The translations under genes and the position numbers were made by a program. From contig NZ_AP023180.1 of NCBI RefSeq assembly GCF_013426915.1, forward strand, positions 372,001 through 436,000: a stretch of 64,000 nt of DNA, written 5' to 3'. The stretch's first letter is position 1; the number at the start of each line of letters is the position of its first letter. The notes beneath the pieces are model-generated. The model saw only the letters and a list, made by a program, of their open reading frames with translations. It searched no databases and was not told the origin of the DNA. This document shows, piece after piece, positions 1-8,846 of this stretch. This DNA comes from Paraburkholderia sp. PGU19. Lineage in GTDB: Bacteria; Pseudomonadota; Gammaproteobacteria; Burkholderiales; Burkholderiaceae.

Positions 1-272
1 GACGACGACGTACCCGTCATCGCGGCGCCGCCCACTGCGTTGTTCGTCAGATTGTGGTTGTCCTGCGCGGCGATCTTCGCTTCGGCAGCCTGGATGTCGG
101 ACGGATAGTTGATGTCCTCGCCGCGGCCCGGCTGATACCCAGCCTGTTCGACGCGAACGAGATCGGCACGAACCTCGGCGCGTGTAACGGGGCCATTCGA
201 TTGCGCGAAGCTCAGAGCGGGAGCGGCGAGTGCACCGGCTGCAACTGCGAGGCAAACAAAAATCTTCTTCAT
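1..272 (-). CDS. DUF4148 domain protein, partial at left edge
   Basis: Translating the minus strand from the ATG at 270-272 gives MKKIFVCLAVAAGALAAPAL followed by SFAQ, a classic Sec signal peptide, and then a short mature chain. The mature chain carries the motifs RAEVRADLVRVEQAGYQPG and YPSDIQAAEAKIAAQ, which are typical of DUF4148, a family of small periplasmic proteins very common in Burkholderiaceae with no established function. The reading frame stays open to base 1, so the C-terminus lies outside the window. A strong ribosome site (AGGAG, complement of 280-284) precedes the start. Function unknown; the family call rests on motif recognition alone. Confidence 0.85.
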   Translation of the reverse strand, partial: MKKIFVCLAVAAGALAAPALSFAQSNGPVTRAEVRADLVRVEQAGYQPGRGEDINYPSDIQAAEAKIAAQDNHNLTNNAVGGAAMTGTSS

Positions 273-1048
273 GATGTAACTCCTGAATGAGTGTGTTTAA
301 ACGTTCGGCTCATTCGTGCGTCGAAAATACTGTTTCGGCATCCTGAACGAATTGCGTTCAATTCGAACCGGTGAATGAGCTTGAAAACGTCGTTAAAGCT
401 TCTGCATCAACTGCTGTCGTACGGCTGTCTGGTCGTGCTCTTCTGTCAATCCTGTTTCGATGTCGCTTGCTACATAAGGGCAAACACGGCGACTTCGACT
501 TTCATTCCCGGCAAGCCAAACTTTTTGTTCTGGAGCGGATGGGCCTCGCTGGATCAGCCCTTGTAGTCCGGCTCCTGCGTCAGCCATCAGATCGGCCAGC
601 GGTGTAGGCAATGTAGTGCGACGACGGTCTGCGCTCCAGCCGTACATACGAACGAGTCGAGACCTACTAACGTAGCGTCCCCTGACCGTCTGGATGGTGA
701 AAACGCTGCCAGGTCATGCGCGTGTCTGACGCCATGCCGCTTCGCAGATGAGCGGATCAGGCCAAAGGTTCCTGTCCGCCATACCAATGTATGACTACGG
801 CGCGGCTGCCCGGAAGTTGGCTTTCGCCGCTGCAAGGTTCCCCGCTGCAAGGCTTCGGCGTGCCAATCCGGTGCAGAGGCGGCACCGCAATCGTCAACCT
901 GTCTAGTCAGCTGCACCAGCTTGGCGCGGCTAAAACGTCCTCTCATGCGGCCGGTCGAACCCGCGTGAATCCCTTTGAATAAGGGCTTACCCGAACAATT
1001 CAATAATTTTTCGGGATTTCAGTTGCGATCATTTTTGACCTCATGCAG
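273..1048. other. Intergenic region, no convincing gene
   Basis: About 780 bases between the DUF4148 gene and the transporter operon. Several short open frames occur on both strands (for example 375-566 plus and 587-1003 minus). None has a clear ribosome site, recognisable domain or codon pattern like the neighbours, and they overlap one another. It may hold decayed coding sequence, but I cannot identify an ancestor. Confidence 0.5.
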
Positions 1049-1064
1049 ACTTGTCTATACATGT
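1049..1064. promoter_or_regulatory. HutC-type GntR operator candidate
   Basis: The sequence ACTTGTCTATACATGT contains the dyad TGT-N4-ACA and resembles the TTGTATATACAA-type sites bound by HutC-subfamily GntR regulators. It lies about 50 bases before the GTG start of the binding-protein gene. A HutC-like regulator is encoded at the end of the same gene group. The site is inferred from pattern and position only. Confidence 0.5.
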
Positions 1065-1114
1065 CCGGCACGCGACAAGCGACGGGACCCGTTCAGACGA
1101 AAAGGAGATTCGAC

Positions 1115-1984
1115 GTGAAGGTGAACAAGGCAAGCCGCACTATGTTGTCGAAAGTATTGATGGGCGCGGTCCTCGGCGCCGTGGCGCTCGCTGGCGCGCC
1201 CGCGCAGGCGAAGGAATGGAAGTCGGTGACGATCGCGCTGGAAGGCGGCTACGCGCCGTGGAATCTCACGTTGCCGGGCGGCAAGCTGGGCGGCTTCGAG
1301 CCGGAACTGGTCGCTAACCTGTGCGAGCGCATCAAGCTGCAGTGCAACCTGGTTGCACAAGACTGGGACGGCATGATTCCCGGCCTGCAGGCAGGCAAGT
1401 TCGACGTCTTGATGGACGCGATCTCGATCACGCCCGAGCGTGAAAAGATCATTGCGTTCTCGCGCCCCTACGCGGCCACGCCCGCCACGTTCGCCGTCTC
1501 CGATACGAAGGTCATCCCGAAGGCCACGCCGGGCGCACCCGTCGTCAAGCTGACGGGCGACCCGAAGACCGACAAGCCGACCGTCGACGCGCTGCGCAAG
1601 CAGTTGAAGGGCAAGACCATCGGCATCCAGTCGGGCACGGTCTACACTAAATTCATCAACGACGGCTTCAAGGACATCTCGACGATCCGCGTGTACAAGA
1701 CCTCGCCGGAACGCGATCTCGATCTGGCGAACGGCCGCATCGACGCATCGTTCGACGACGTCACGTACTACGCCGCCAACTCGGACAAGAAAGAGTCCGC
1801 GCAAATCTCGATGGCGGGACCGAAGATCGGCGGCCCGATCTGGGGTCCGGGCGAAGGCCTCGCGTTCCGCAAGCAGGACGCCGACCTGAAGGCGAAGTTC
1901 GACACGGCCATTGCCGACGCGCTGAAGGACGGCACCGTGAAGAAGCTCTCCGACAAGTGGTTCAAGACTGACGTCACGCCTTGA
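1115..1984 (+). CDS. Polar amino acid ABC transporter, periplasmic binding protein
   Basis: A 289-residue type 3 solute-binding protein that would capture a polar amino acid (histidine/arginine/ornithine class) in the periplasm for the permeases downstream. A signal peptide ends near APAQA-KEW. The mature protein has the family features GGYAPWNL near the start, GFEPELVANLC, QDWDGMIPGLQAGKFDVLMDA and the C-terminal GTVKKLSDKWF. I choose GTG 1115 rather than the upstream in-frame ATG 1043. An AAAGGAGA ribosome site lies at 1101-1108, and the longer version would put 24 non-signal residues ahead of the signal peptide and run over the candidate operator. It is the first gene of a transporter-lyase operon. 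The exact ligand cannot be read from sequence. Confidence 0.9.
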   Translation: MKVNKASRTMLSKVLMGAVLGAVALAGAPAQAKEWKSVTIALEGGYAPWNLTLPGGKLGGFEPELVANLCERIKLQCNLVAQDWDGMIPGLQAGKFDVLMDAISITPEREKIIAFSRPYAATPATFAVSDTKVIPKATPGAPVVKLTGDPKTDKPTVDALRKQLKGKTIGIQSGTVYTKFINDGFKDISTIRVYKTSPERDLDLANGRIDASFDDVTYYAANSDKKESAQISMAGPKIGGPIWGPGEGLAFRKQDADLKAKFDTAIADALKDGTVKKLSDKWFKTDVTP

Positions 1985-1997
1985 TCGATAGCCGTAT

Positions 1998-2020
1998 GCG
2001 CGCGCCGCAGTGGCGCGCGC
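1998..2020 (+). promoter_or_regulatory. mRNA hairpin between binding protein and permease genes
   Basis: GCGCGCGCC and GGCGCGCGC form a perfect 9-bp stem with loop GCAGT, just 13 bases after the binding-protein stop. No T-run follows. A stem here usually protects the upstream mRNA 3' end, or partly attenuates transcription, so that more binding protein than permease is made. The second transporter in this window has a similar hairpin in the equivalent place. Confidence 0.55.
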
Positions 2021-2084
2021 TTGCTCGAACGACCTGTTTCGGCGAAGCAGGTCAATCAACGAAAGCAGGGATGAGGAGTAAGCC

Positions 2085-2807
2085 ATGGCTCTGATCGAGA
2101 CGCTCGGCTTCGGGCAGGAAGGCTGGGGCGGCGTGCTGCTGCTCGCGGCACTGATGACCGTCGCGTTGACGCTCGCGGCGCTCGCAGTCGGCGCCGTGTT
2201 CGGCGCGATCATCGCGGCCGCGAAGCTGTCGCGTTTTCGCACGGCGCGCGTGCTGGGCGATCTGTATACGACGGTGTTTCGAGGCGTGCCCGAGCTGCTC
2301 GTCATCTATCTGTTCTATTTCGGCGGCTCGACGCTCGTGACCACGGTGGGCCAGTGGTTCGGCGCCGAAGGCTTCGTCGGCGTGCCGCCGTTCGTGATCG
2401 GCGCACTGGCCGTCGGCATGATCTCGGGCGCGTATCAGGCCGAGGTGTATCGCTCGGCGGTGCTCGCGGTGTCGAAGGGCGAGCTCGAAGCGGCGCGCTC
2501 GATCGGCATGCCGACCATGACCATGGCTCGCCGCATTCTGATTCCGCAGGTGCTGCGTTTCGCGCTGCCGGGTATCGGCAACGTATGGCAACTGAGCCTG
2601 AAAGACTCCGCGCTGATTTCGGTGACGGGTCTTGCCGAACTGCTGCGCGCAAGCCAGATCGCCGCCAGTTCGACGCACCAGTATTTCCTCTTTTTCGTCG
2701 TGGGCGGCGCGCTGTATCTGGTGATGACGGGTATCTCGAACCGCGTCTTCAACCGTGCCGAAGCACACGTGGGCAAATCCTTCCGGCGCAACTTCGCGCG
2801 TAACTGA
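2085..2807 (+). CDS. Polar amino acid ABC transporter permease (HisQ-like)
   Basis: A 240-residue inner-membrane permease of the HisMQ type. Several hydrophobic segments are visible, starting around residue 14 (GVLLLAALMTVALTLAALAV). The conserved region near residues 65-75 reads FRGVPELLVIYLFY. The ABC-coupling EAA loop reads ELEAARSIGMPTMTMARRILIPQVLRF from about residue 132. GAGGAG near 2071 supports the ATG. It would pair with the next permease to form the membrane channel and lies between the binding-protein gene and the second permease. Confidence 0.9.
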   Translation: MALIETLGFGQEGWGGVLLLAALMTVALTLAALAVGAVFGAIIAAAKLSRFRTARVLGDLYTTVFRGVPELLVIYLFYFGGSTLVTTVGQWFGAEGFVGVPPFVIGALAVGMISGAYQAEVYRSAVLAVSKGELEAARSIGMPTMTMARRILIPQVLRFALPGIGNVWQLSLKDSALISVTGLAELLRASQIAASSTHQYFLFFVVGGALYLVMTGISNRVFNRAEAHVGKSFRRNFARN

Positions 2808-2822
2808 CGACGGAGCGCCAAC

Positions 2823-3575
2823 ATGTCTTTCGATTTCGACTTTCTGCTCGACACGCTGCGCCAGTTGCTCGGCGCCGTGCCGACCACGCTGGGTCTGTTC
2901 TTCGCATCGCTGGTTCTGGGCGGCTTGCTGTCGCTCGTGATCGTCACGATGCGCGTGTCGCCGCACTGGCTGCCGAACCGCTTTGCGCGTGCGTACATTC
3001 TGGTGTTTCGCGGCTCGCCGCTGCTGATCCAGATGTTTCTCGTCTACTACGGCCTCGGCCAGTTCGGCGTGATCCGCGAAAGCTTCATGTGGCCCGTGCT
3101 CCGCGAGCCGTATGTCTGCGCGGTGCTCTCGCTTGCACTGTGCACGGCGGGCTATACGGCGGAAATCATTCGCGGCGGTCTGATGGCCGTTCCTGTTGGA
3201 CAGATCGAAGCGGGTTACTCGATCGGTCTGTCGGGCTTCTCGCTTCTGCGCCGCATCATCGGCCCGATCGCGTTGCGCCAGTGCCTGCCCGCGTATTCGA
3301 CGGAGGCTGTGCTGCTCGTCAAGTCGACGGCACTCGCGAGTCTCGTCACCGTGTGGGAAGTGACGGGCGTCGCGCAGCAGATCATCCAGCAGACGTACCG
3401 CACCACGGAAGTGTTCATCTGCGCCGCGCTGATCTATCTGTTCCTGAACTTCGTTGTCGTGCGTCTGCTCGGTCTGCTCGAACGGCGTCTGTCGCGTCAT
3501 CTGCGCGCAGCGCCTGTGAACGCCGCGCCGCGCGCGATTCCGCCCGCTACCGAAGCACGTCGTGCCGCACCCTGA
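2823..3575 (+). CDS. Polar amino acid ABC transporter permease (HisM-like)
   Basis: The second permease, 250 residues. It has the pattern [19 protein letters not shown] and the EAA-loop sequence [20 protein letters not shown] that couples to the ATPase. Hydrophobic helices run through most of the length, and a short Ala/Pro/Arg-rich cytoplasmic tail follows. It begins 15 bases after the first permease with GGAG upstream, so the two are almost certainly co-transcribed. Substrate specificity is set by the binding protein, not this subunit. Confidence 0.9.
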   Translation: MSFDFDFLLDTLRQLLGAVPTTLGLFFASLVLGGLLSLVIVTMRVSPHWLPNRFARAYILVFRGSPLLIQMFLVYYGLGQFGVIRESFMWPVLREPYVCAVLSLALCTAGYTAEIIRGGLMAVPVGQIEAGYSIGLSGFSLLRRIIGPIALRQCLPAYSTEAVLLVKSTALASLVTVWEVTGVAQQIIQQTYRTTEVFICAALIYLFLNFVVVRLLGLLERRLSRHLRAAPVNAAPRAIPPATEARRAAP

Positions 3576-3597
3576 CGGCCCCATCCAGGAGAATCTC

Positions 3598-4389
3598 ATG
3601 AACGCTACGGCACCCGTTGCACTGTCGGTCAAGAACATTCACAAGTCGTTTGGCGACCATCACGTTTTAAAGGGCATTTCGCTCGACGCGCATGAAGGCG
3701 ACGTCATTTCGATTCTCGGCGCAAGCGGCTCGGGCAAGAGCACGTTCCTGCGCTGCCTGAATCTGCTCGAAACGCCGGACGACGGCAGCGTCGCGCTCGC
3801 GGGCGAAACGCTGAAGATGAAACGCCGCAAGGACGGCAAGCTGCAACCGGACGACCGCAAGCAGGTCGACCGCATCCGCTCGCAGCTCGGCATGGTGTTT
3901 CAGAACTTCAATCTGTGGTCGCACATGACCGTGCTCGACAACCTGATCGAAGGGCCGATGCGCGTGCAAAAGCGTAGCCGCGCAGAAGCTGTCGAAGAAG
4001 CGGAAGCATTGCTCGCGAAGGTCGGCCTTGCAGAAAAGCGGGGTCACTATCCGGCGCATCTGTCGGGCGGTCAGCAGCAGCGCGTCGCGATTGCGCGCGC
4101 GCTTGCGATGCACCCGAAAGTCATGCTGTTCGACGAGCCGACTTCCGCGCTCGATCCCGAACTGGTCGGCGAAGTGCTGCGCGTGATGCGCTCGCTCGCG
4201 GAAGAAGGCCGCACCATGTTGGTCGTCACGCACGAAATGGGCTTTGCGCGCCATGTGTCGAACCGCGTGATGTTCCTGCATCAAGGGCAGACGGAATGCG
4301 ACGGCACGCCCGACGAAGTATTCGGCGACCTGAAGTCGGAGCGCTTCAAGCAATTCGTGTCGAGCCATCATTCGCGCACCGCGAACTGA
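3598..4389 (+). CDS. Polar amino acid ABC transporter ATP-binding protein (HisP-like)
   Basis: A 263-residue cytoplasmic ATPase that powers uptake by the two preceding permeases. Visible motifs are Walker [10 protein letters not shown] (residues 41-49), the Q-loop region [13 protein letters not shown], the signature LSGGQQQR, Walker [15 protein letters not shown] and the switch HEMGF. These match the HisP/GlnQ subfamily along the full length. The frame is open from 3562, but ATG 3598 has AGGAGA at 3587-3592, so I take that start. A 77-base gap follows before the lyase gene. Confidence 0.93.
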   Translation: MNATAPVALSVKNIHKSFGDHHVLKGISLDAHEGDVISILGASGSGKSTFLRCLNLLETPDDGSVALAGETLKMKRRKDGKLQPDDRKQVDRIRSQLGMVFQNFNLWSHMTVLDNLIEGPMRVQKRSRAEAVEEAEALLAKVGLAEKRGHYPAHLSGGQQQRVAIARALAMHPKVMLFDEPTSALDPELVGEVLRVMRSLAEEGRTMLVVTHEMGFARHVSNRVMFLHQGQTECDGTPDEVFGDLKSERFKQFVSSHHSRTAN

Positions 4390-4466
4390 GCGAGTTCGCT
4401 CTGCTTGAGAACCTGAGACTCGACAAACATTAGAAAAGCAGTACACGTACCGACAAAGGCAACATC

Positions 4467-6074
4467 ATGGCAGTCATCCGATCCGACCGTCCTCTGAACT
4501 GGCGCGAACTGGCCGCGGTCGCGGCGGGCGAGCCGCTCGAACTCTCCGACGCGGCGCGCGCACGCATCGCGGCCGCGCGCGTGCTCGTCGAACAGATCGT
4601 CGAGCGCGGCATTCGCGCGTATGGCGTGAACACGGGCGTCGGCGCGCTGTGCGATGTGATCGTGTCGCCGTCGGAACAGCGCACGCTGTCGCGCAACATC
4701 CTGATGAGCCACGCGGTGGGCGTCGGCGCGCCGCTTGGCGTCGCGGAAACGCGCGCGATCATGGCTGCCGCGATCAACAACTTTGCGCACGGTCACTCGG
4801 GCATTCGTCTTGAGATAGCGGATCAGCTCGTCGCGTTGCTCGATGCAGGTTATATCCCCGAAGTGCCCGCGTTCGGCTCCGTCGGCTATCTGAGCCACAT
4901 GGCGCATATCGCGCTGGTGTGCATCGGCGAAGGACACGTGCGCCACGGCAGCGAACGGATCAGCGGACGCGAGGCGCTCGCGCGACTCGGGCGCGAGCCG
5001 CTCGTGCTCGAAGCGAAGGAAGGCTTGAGCCTCATCAACGGCACGCCTTGCGTGACGGGGCTCGCAGCGCTGGCGCTGGCGCGCGCCGAACGCGTGCTCG
5101 ACTGGACCGACGCGATCGCGGCGATGAGCTTCGAAAACCTGCGCGGACAACTCGCCGCATTCGATGCCGATTCGCTCGCGTTGCGTGTATCGCCGGGACT
5201 GAATCTCGTCGGTGAGCGGATGCGCAATGCGCTTGCCGAGAGCGGCATTCTCGCGTCGGTGGTGGGCCAGCGCACGCAGGACCCTCTTTCGATGCGCACG
5301 ATTCCACACGTGCACGGCGCGGCGCGCGATGTGTTCGATGCGACCGTTGTGGTCGTGAACCGCGAACTCGCGTCGATCACCGACAATCCGATCGTTGCAG
5401 GTACGCCGGATGCGCCGCGAGTGTATTCGCAGGCGCATGCAGTGGGCGCGTCGATCGCACTGGCGATGGACAGTCTCGCGACGGCCATCGCGCAAGTCGC
5501 GGCGATGGCCGAGCGCCGTCTCGACCGGCTCGTGAATCCGCTCGTGAGCGGTTTGCCTGCGTTTCTCGCGGAGCCGGGCGGTACGTGCTCCGGCTTCATG
5601 ATTGCGCAATACACGGCCGCTTCGCTGGTCGCGCAGAACCGGCGGCTGGCCGCGCCCGCGAGCCTGGATGGCGGCATCACATCGGGCTTGCAGGAAGACC
5701 ATCTGTGTCACGCGACGCCCGCCGCGCTGAAGGCATTGGAGATCGTCGACAACACCGGCCGCATCATTGCAATCGAGTTGCTGGCGGCGGCACAGGCATA
5801 CGACCTGCAACCCATCGACGCTTCGCGCGCGCCGCACACCGACGCATTGTGGCGCAGGGTACGTGCCGTCGTGCCGACGTATCGGGACGATCGTCCGCTG
5901 GCCGACGATATGGCCGTTGCGTTTCGCCTGATCGGCGAGGCAGCGCCGCCGTTGCCGCCCGCTTCGGGCAACCTGCCGTCGACGCCGGCACCCGGAGATC
6001 AAACGGGCTTTGCCGCACACGCCGCGAATGATCCGAAGGCTGCCGCGCAGCACGCGCCGCAATCCGCCGCATAA
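4467..6074 (+). CDS. HAL/PAL-family ammonia-lyase homologue lacking the MIO triad
   Basis: A 535-residue full-length member of the histidine/phenylalanine ammonia-lyase superfamily. These enzymes eliminate ammonia from an amino acid using an MIO prosthetic group made autocatalytically from Ala-Ser-Gly in GSVGASGDLAP. Many landmarks are kept: AYGVNTGVG, SHAVGVGAPL, EGLSLINGT, QDPLSMR, ITDNPIV, SGFMIAQYTAA and LQEDH. At residues 137-142, however, the protein reads GSVGYL followed by SHMAH, so the three cofactor residues are absent while the frame stays open (DNA 4875-4892). The Tyr in the family QDPYSLR motif is also Leu here. It probably lacks classical MIO chemistry, so calling it histidase would be unsafe. 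It sits directly after an amino acid transporter and before a HutC-like regulator, which suggests a role in use or sensing of the imported compound. Confidence 0.85.
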   Translation: MAVIRSDRPLNWRELAAVAAGEPLELSDAARARIAAARVLVEQIVERGIRAYGVNTGVGALCDVIVSPSEQRTLSRNILMSHAVGVGAPLGVAETRAIMAAAINNFAHGHSGIRLEIADQLVALLDAGYIPEVPAFGSVGYLSHMAHIALVCIGEGHVRHGSERISGREALARLGREPLVLEAKEGLSLINGTPCVTGLAALALARAERVLDWTDAIAAMSFENLRGQLAAFDADSLALRVSPGLNLVGERMRNALAESGILASVVGQRTQDPLSMRTIPHVHGAARDVFDATVVVVNRELASITDNPIVAGTPDAPRVYSQAHAVGASIALAMDSLATAIAQVAAMAERRLDRLVNPLVSGLPAFLAEPGGTCSGFMIAQYTAASLVAQNRRLAAPASLDGGITSGLQEDHLCHATPAALKALEIVDNTGRIIAIELLAAAQAYDLQPIDASRAPHTDALWRRVRAVVPTYRDDRPLADDMAVAFRLIGEAAPPLPPASGNLPSTPAPGDQTGFAAHAANDPKAAAQHAPQSAA

Positions 6075-6076
6075 GA

Positions 6077-6861
6077 ATGCGATCAACCCACGAGGTCGAC
6101 GTGAACATGACGATAAACGGGCAACTGGAGACGGCAGAGGAACATTCCACGGGCACTCGCACGACGCAGGCCAAAGCGATGCCCGCGTACGAGCAGATCA
6201 AGCGTTACGTGATCGCGCGGATCGAAGAGGGCGTCTGGAAGCCGGGCGGATTGATTCCGTCGGAAGCGGAGTTGGTGAAGGAGTTTGGCGTCGCGCGCAT
6301 GACGGTATCGCGCGCGCTGCGCGAGTTGACGACGGAGCGTGTGCTGACGCGCGTGCAGGGCTCGGGTACATATGTCGCACCGCAACGCTATGAATCGACG
6401 GTGCTCGAGATCCGTAATATTGCCGACGAGATCACCGCGCGCGGGCATCGCCATTCGGCGCGTGTGCTGACGCTCGAAGCGAGCGATGATCCGCTCGCGC
6501 TCGATGCGCTGGTGCTCGCGAATGGCCCGTGTTTCATTCACGCATCGTGCACAATGAAGAAAGCGAGCCGATTCAATATGAAGACCGTTATGTGAATCCG
6601 CGCGTGTTTCCGGATTACCTGAATCAGGACTTCACGGTCGAAACGCCGAATCACTACATGGTGCGTCTCGCGCCGATCCAGCGCGCCGAGTTTCGCATCT
6701 ACGCGCAGAAGCCTACCGCGCATGTGCGCCGCCATCTGATGATGGAGATTGGCGAGCCTTGTCTGATGCTGTGGCGCAGGACTTGGGTTGGGGAGCAGGT
6801 CGCGACGTCGGTGCAGTTGTGGCATCCGGCATCGCGGTTTCATTTGGCGGGGAATGTGTAG
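6077..6861 (+). pseudogene. HutC-like GntR regulator, frameshifted
   Basis: The N-terminal frame encodes a winged helix (AYEQIKRYVIARIEEG, IPSEAELVKEFGVARMTVSR) and the start of a UTRA ligand-binding domain. Near 6526-6528 the frame is lost. The rest of the UTRA domain (VFHSRIVHNEESEPIQYEDR and RRTWVGEQVATSVQLWHPAS) continues in the frame that starts at 6529 and ends at 6861. One extra C in the CCC run would restore a continuous protein of about 260 residues. It is either a pseudogene or a single-base sequence error. ATG 6077 opens the frame; GTG 6101 or ATG 6107, preceded by GAGG, are also plausible starts. It lies 3 bases after the lyase stop and is probably the local regulator. Confidence 0.85.
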
Positions 6862-7016
6862 GGTTTTTTGCTGCGCAGGCATTCGGTTTGGTTTTTTGGG
6901 GTTTTCGCTGGCATCAGCGATGTGATGTTTGATGTTCACGCGTCGCCCCTGTGCGGGGCGACGCATGAAGCAAGCTAGCGCATCGCGGATGCCAACTCCA
7001 ACCCAAAACACCAACA
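6862..7016. repeat. Dispersed palindromic element, copy A
   Basis: Between two convergent regulator genes. A perfect hairpin CGTCGCCCC-TGTGC-GGGGCGACG lies at 6941-6963. It is flanked by GGTTTGGTTTTTTGGGG and GCTGGCATCAGCGATGTG on the left and by CGCGGATGCCA on the right. The same modules recur at 25681-25953 and 53338-55593. It starts straight after the upstream stop codon (TAG then GGTTTTTTG). It probably serves as a terminator for the upstream gene, but its spread through the genome suggests a mobile or duplicated element. Confidence 0.7.
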
Positions 7017-7103
7017 CCTGTTAGAGATTGACCAGCGATTCAACGCATAACGAGCGCAGAGAAGCCGAGAGGCAACCAAGGTAAGGCGCCCAGCTTGCGA
7101 AAA

Positions 7104-7934
7104 CTAACCCTGCCTCTGCGACGTATCCGGCGCAAACCGGCATCCGAGCCTATATCGCGAACCCGGATGCACGAACCGCGCAAACGTCACCGCGACGCCA
7201 CTCGTCCACGTGCGCCGCATCAGCGTAAGGCAAGGCTCTTCAGGCGCGATCTGCAGCAACTCAGCTTCGGCGCGGCTCGGCAAGCCCGCATCGACGACAT
7301 GCTCGACGTCATGCGCCGGCACGACGCTAAACAGGTATTCGGAAGGACGCACGGCCGCAAAATCCTGCTCGATGAAATCCGGCGCGATGGCGGGATTCAC
7401 GTAACGGTCTTCAAGTTGCACGGGCAAACCGTTCTCGCGATGCACGCAGATCACATGAAACACCGACGCGCCCAACGGCAGCCCCAACGCATTCGACACA
7501 TTGACAGGCGCCACCTCGCGCTGCATGAGCACGGTCTGATAGCTGTATTCGTGGCCACGCGAGCGAATTTCGTCGCCGATATGCGCGATCATCAGCAGCG
7601 TCGATTGCGGCTTGGATTCGGCGACGAACGTGCCGACACCCGACACACGCGTCAACAAGCCTTCGTTCGTGAGTTCGCGCAATGCGCGGTTGACCGTCAT
7701 CCTCGACACGCCGAGCGATTCGACGAGATCGAGTTCCGATGGAATGCGATCACCCGCGCGTCGCTCGCCGGATTCGATCGTGTTGCGGATGTATTGCTTG
7801 ACTTGTTCGTAGCGCGCGGCAGGGGCGCCGTTCGGTGCATCGGGCGCCATCGCGTGGGCGTTCGGCCCGCGAGACTTGCGTGCTTTCGCAAGGGCTCGCG
7901 TGCGCAGCTTGTCGCGGATGGCGGGGGCGGGCAT
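7104..7934 (-). CDS. HutC-like GntR transcriptional regulator
   Basis: A 276-residue intact paralogue of the broken regulator at 6077. It has an N-terminal basic extension of about 38 residues, a GntR winged helix (YEQVKQYIRNTIESGERRAG, IPSELDLVESLGVSRMTVNR) and a C-terminal UTRA domain with VQLEDRYVNP and TLMRRTWTSGVAVTFARFVH. HutC-subfamily members respond to small metabolites such as urocanate and usually repress amino acid use genes. It is the last gene of the minus-strand transporter operon, 26 bases after the ATPase gene, so it probably controls that operon through the GTATATAC sites near 11143 and 11266. Confidence 0.88.
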   Translation of the reverse strand: MPAPAIRDKLRTRALAKARKSRGPNAHAMAPDAPNGAPAARYEQVKQYIRNTIESGERRAGDRIPSELDLVESLGVSRMTVNRALRELTNEGLLTRVSGVGTFVAESKPQSTLLMIAHIGDEIRSRGHEYSYQTVLMQREVAPVNVSNALGLPLGASVFHVICVHRENGLPVQLEDRYVNPAIAPDFIEQDFAAVRPSEYLFSVVPAHDVEHVVDAGLPSRAEAELLQIAPEEPCLTLMRRTWTSGVAVTFARFVHPGSRYRLGCRFAPDTSQRQG

Positions 7935-7960
7935 CGGCTTTTATCGGCTGAGGCGGGCGC

Positions 7961-8827
7961 TCATGCCGGGTCCGCGCTATCCGCGCCGCGCGACCAGAAT
8001 GCGTTGCGGTCGAAGTAGTTTTGCAGGAACTGGCGCAGGCGCGGCTGATTCGCGTCGTGAAAGACCTCTTGCGGTTTGCCTTGCACGGCGATGCGCCCCT
8101 GGTCGATGAACACGACCTTGTCGGCAACCTGCGCCGCGAAGCCCATTTCATGCGTGACGACGGCCATCGTCATGCCGTCGCGCGCGAGCTGCTTCATCAC
8201 CTGCAGCACTTCGCCGACGAGTTCCGGGTCGAGCGCGGAGGTGGGCTCATCGAACAGCATGATGTGCGGCTCCATCGCGAGCGCGCGTGCAATCGCGACG
8301 CGCTGTTGCTGACCGCCCGACAGCTTCGCCGGATACGCGTCGCCCTTGTGCGCGAGGCCGACCGTTTCGAGCATCGCATTGGCGCGCTTTCTCGCATCGT
8401 CGCGCGACAGGTTCCGCACGCGCAATAGCGCTTCCATCACGTTGCCGAGCGCCGTCATATGCGGCCACAAGTTGAACTGCTGGAACACCATGCCGACGTT
8501 GCGGCGCACGCGGTTGATCTCGCTCTGCGACGCGCGCACGCGCTTGCCGTTGCGTTCCGTATAGCCGAGCAACTCGCCTTCGATACGCACGTCGCCGTGA
8601 TCGTAAGTCTCCAGCGCAGCGAGGCAGCGCAGCAGTGTGCTCTTGCCCGAGCCCGACGGCCCGATGATGCAGACCACTTCCGAGCGCTTGATATCGAGAT
8701 CGACGCCGCGCAGCACTTCGACGTCGCCGAAGCGCTTGCGCAGATCGCGCACTTCGATCAGCGGCGCCTGGCCGGATTGCGTCATATCGAGCGTGGAAGA
8801 AGCGGGCATGTCGACGAGTGCATTCAT
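7961..8827 (-). CDS. Polar amino acid ABC transporter ATP-binding protein
   Basis: A 288-residue HisP/GlnQ-type ATPase. Walker [10 protein letters not shown] is at residues 56-64, followed by [13 protein letters not shown], signature LSGGQQQR, Walker [15 protein letters not shown] and HEMGF. The N-terminal 22 residues before PLIEVRDL are an unconserved extension. It energises the two permeases encoded just upstream (higher coordinates) on the same strand. It is clearly paralogous to the ATPase at 3598-4389, which shows that the window carries two separate systems of the same family. Confidence 0.92.
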   Translation of the reverse strand: MNALVDMPASSTLDMTQSGQAPLIEVRDLRKRFGDVEVLRGVDLDIKRSEVVCIIGPSGSGKSTLLRCLAALETYDHGDVRIEGELLGYTERNGKRVRASQSEINRVRRNVGMVFQQFNLWPHMTALGNVMEALLRVRNLSRDDARKRANAMLETVGLAHKGDAYPAKLSGGQQQRVAIARALAMEPHIMLFDEPTSALDPELVGEVLQVMKQLARDGMTMAVVTHEMGFAAQVADKVVFIDQGRIAVQGKPQEVFHDANQPRLRQFLQNYFDRNAFWSRGADSADPA

Positions 8828-8846
8828 GATGAACCTTGATTATCGA

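Noticed and set aside
375..566. 63-codon plus-strand frame with a hydrophobic start
   Set aside because: No ribosome site or recognisable family, and overlaps other frames; insufficient support.
1055..2305. Long minus-strand open frame (416 codons) opposite the binding protein and permease genes
   Set aside because: It is the antisense shadow of two well-supported genes in a G+C-rich genome; Arg/Asp/His-rich translation and no domain.
2052..3638. Minus-strand frame of 528 codons
   Set aside because: Opposite two permease genes; composition dominated by Arg, His and Gln, as usual for antisense frames here.
4467..6074. Annotation as ordinary histidine ammonia-lyase hutH
   Set aside because: The Ala-Ser-Gly cofactor triad is missing, and no hutU, hutI or hutG genes are in the operon.
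4368..6086. Minus-strand frame of 572 codons opposite the lyase gene
   Set aside because: Antisense shadow of a clear HAL-family gene.
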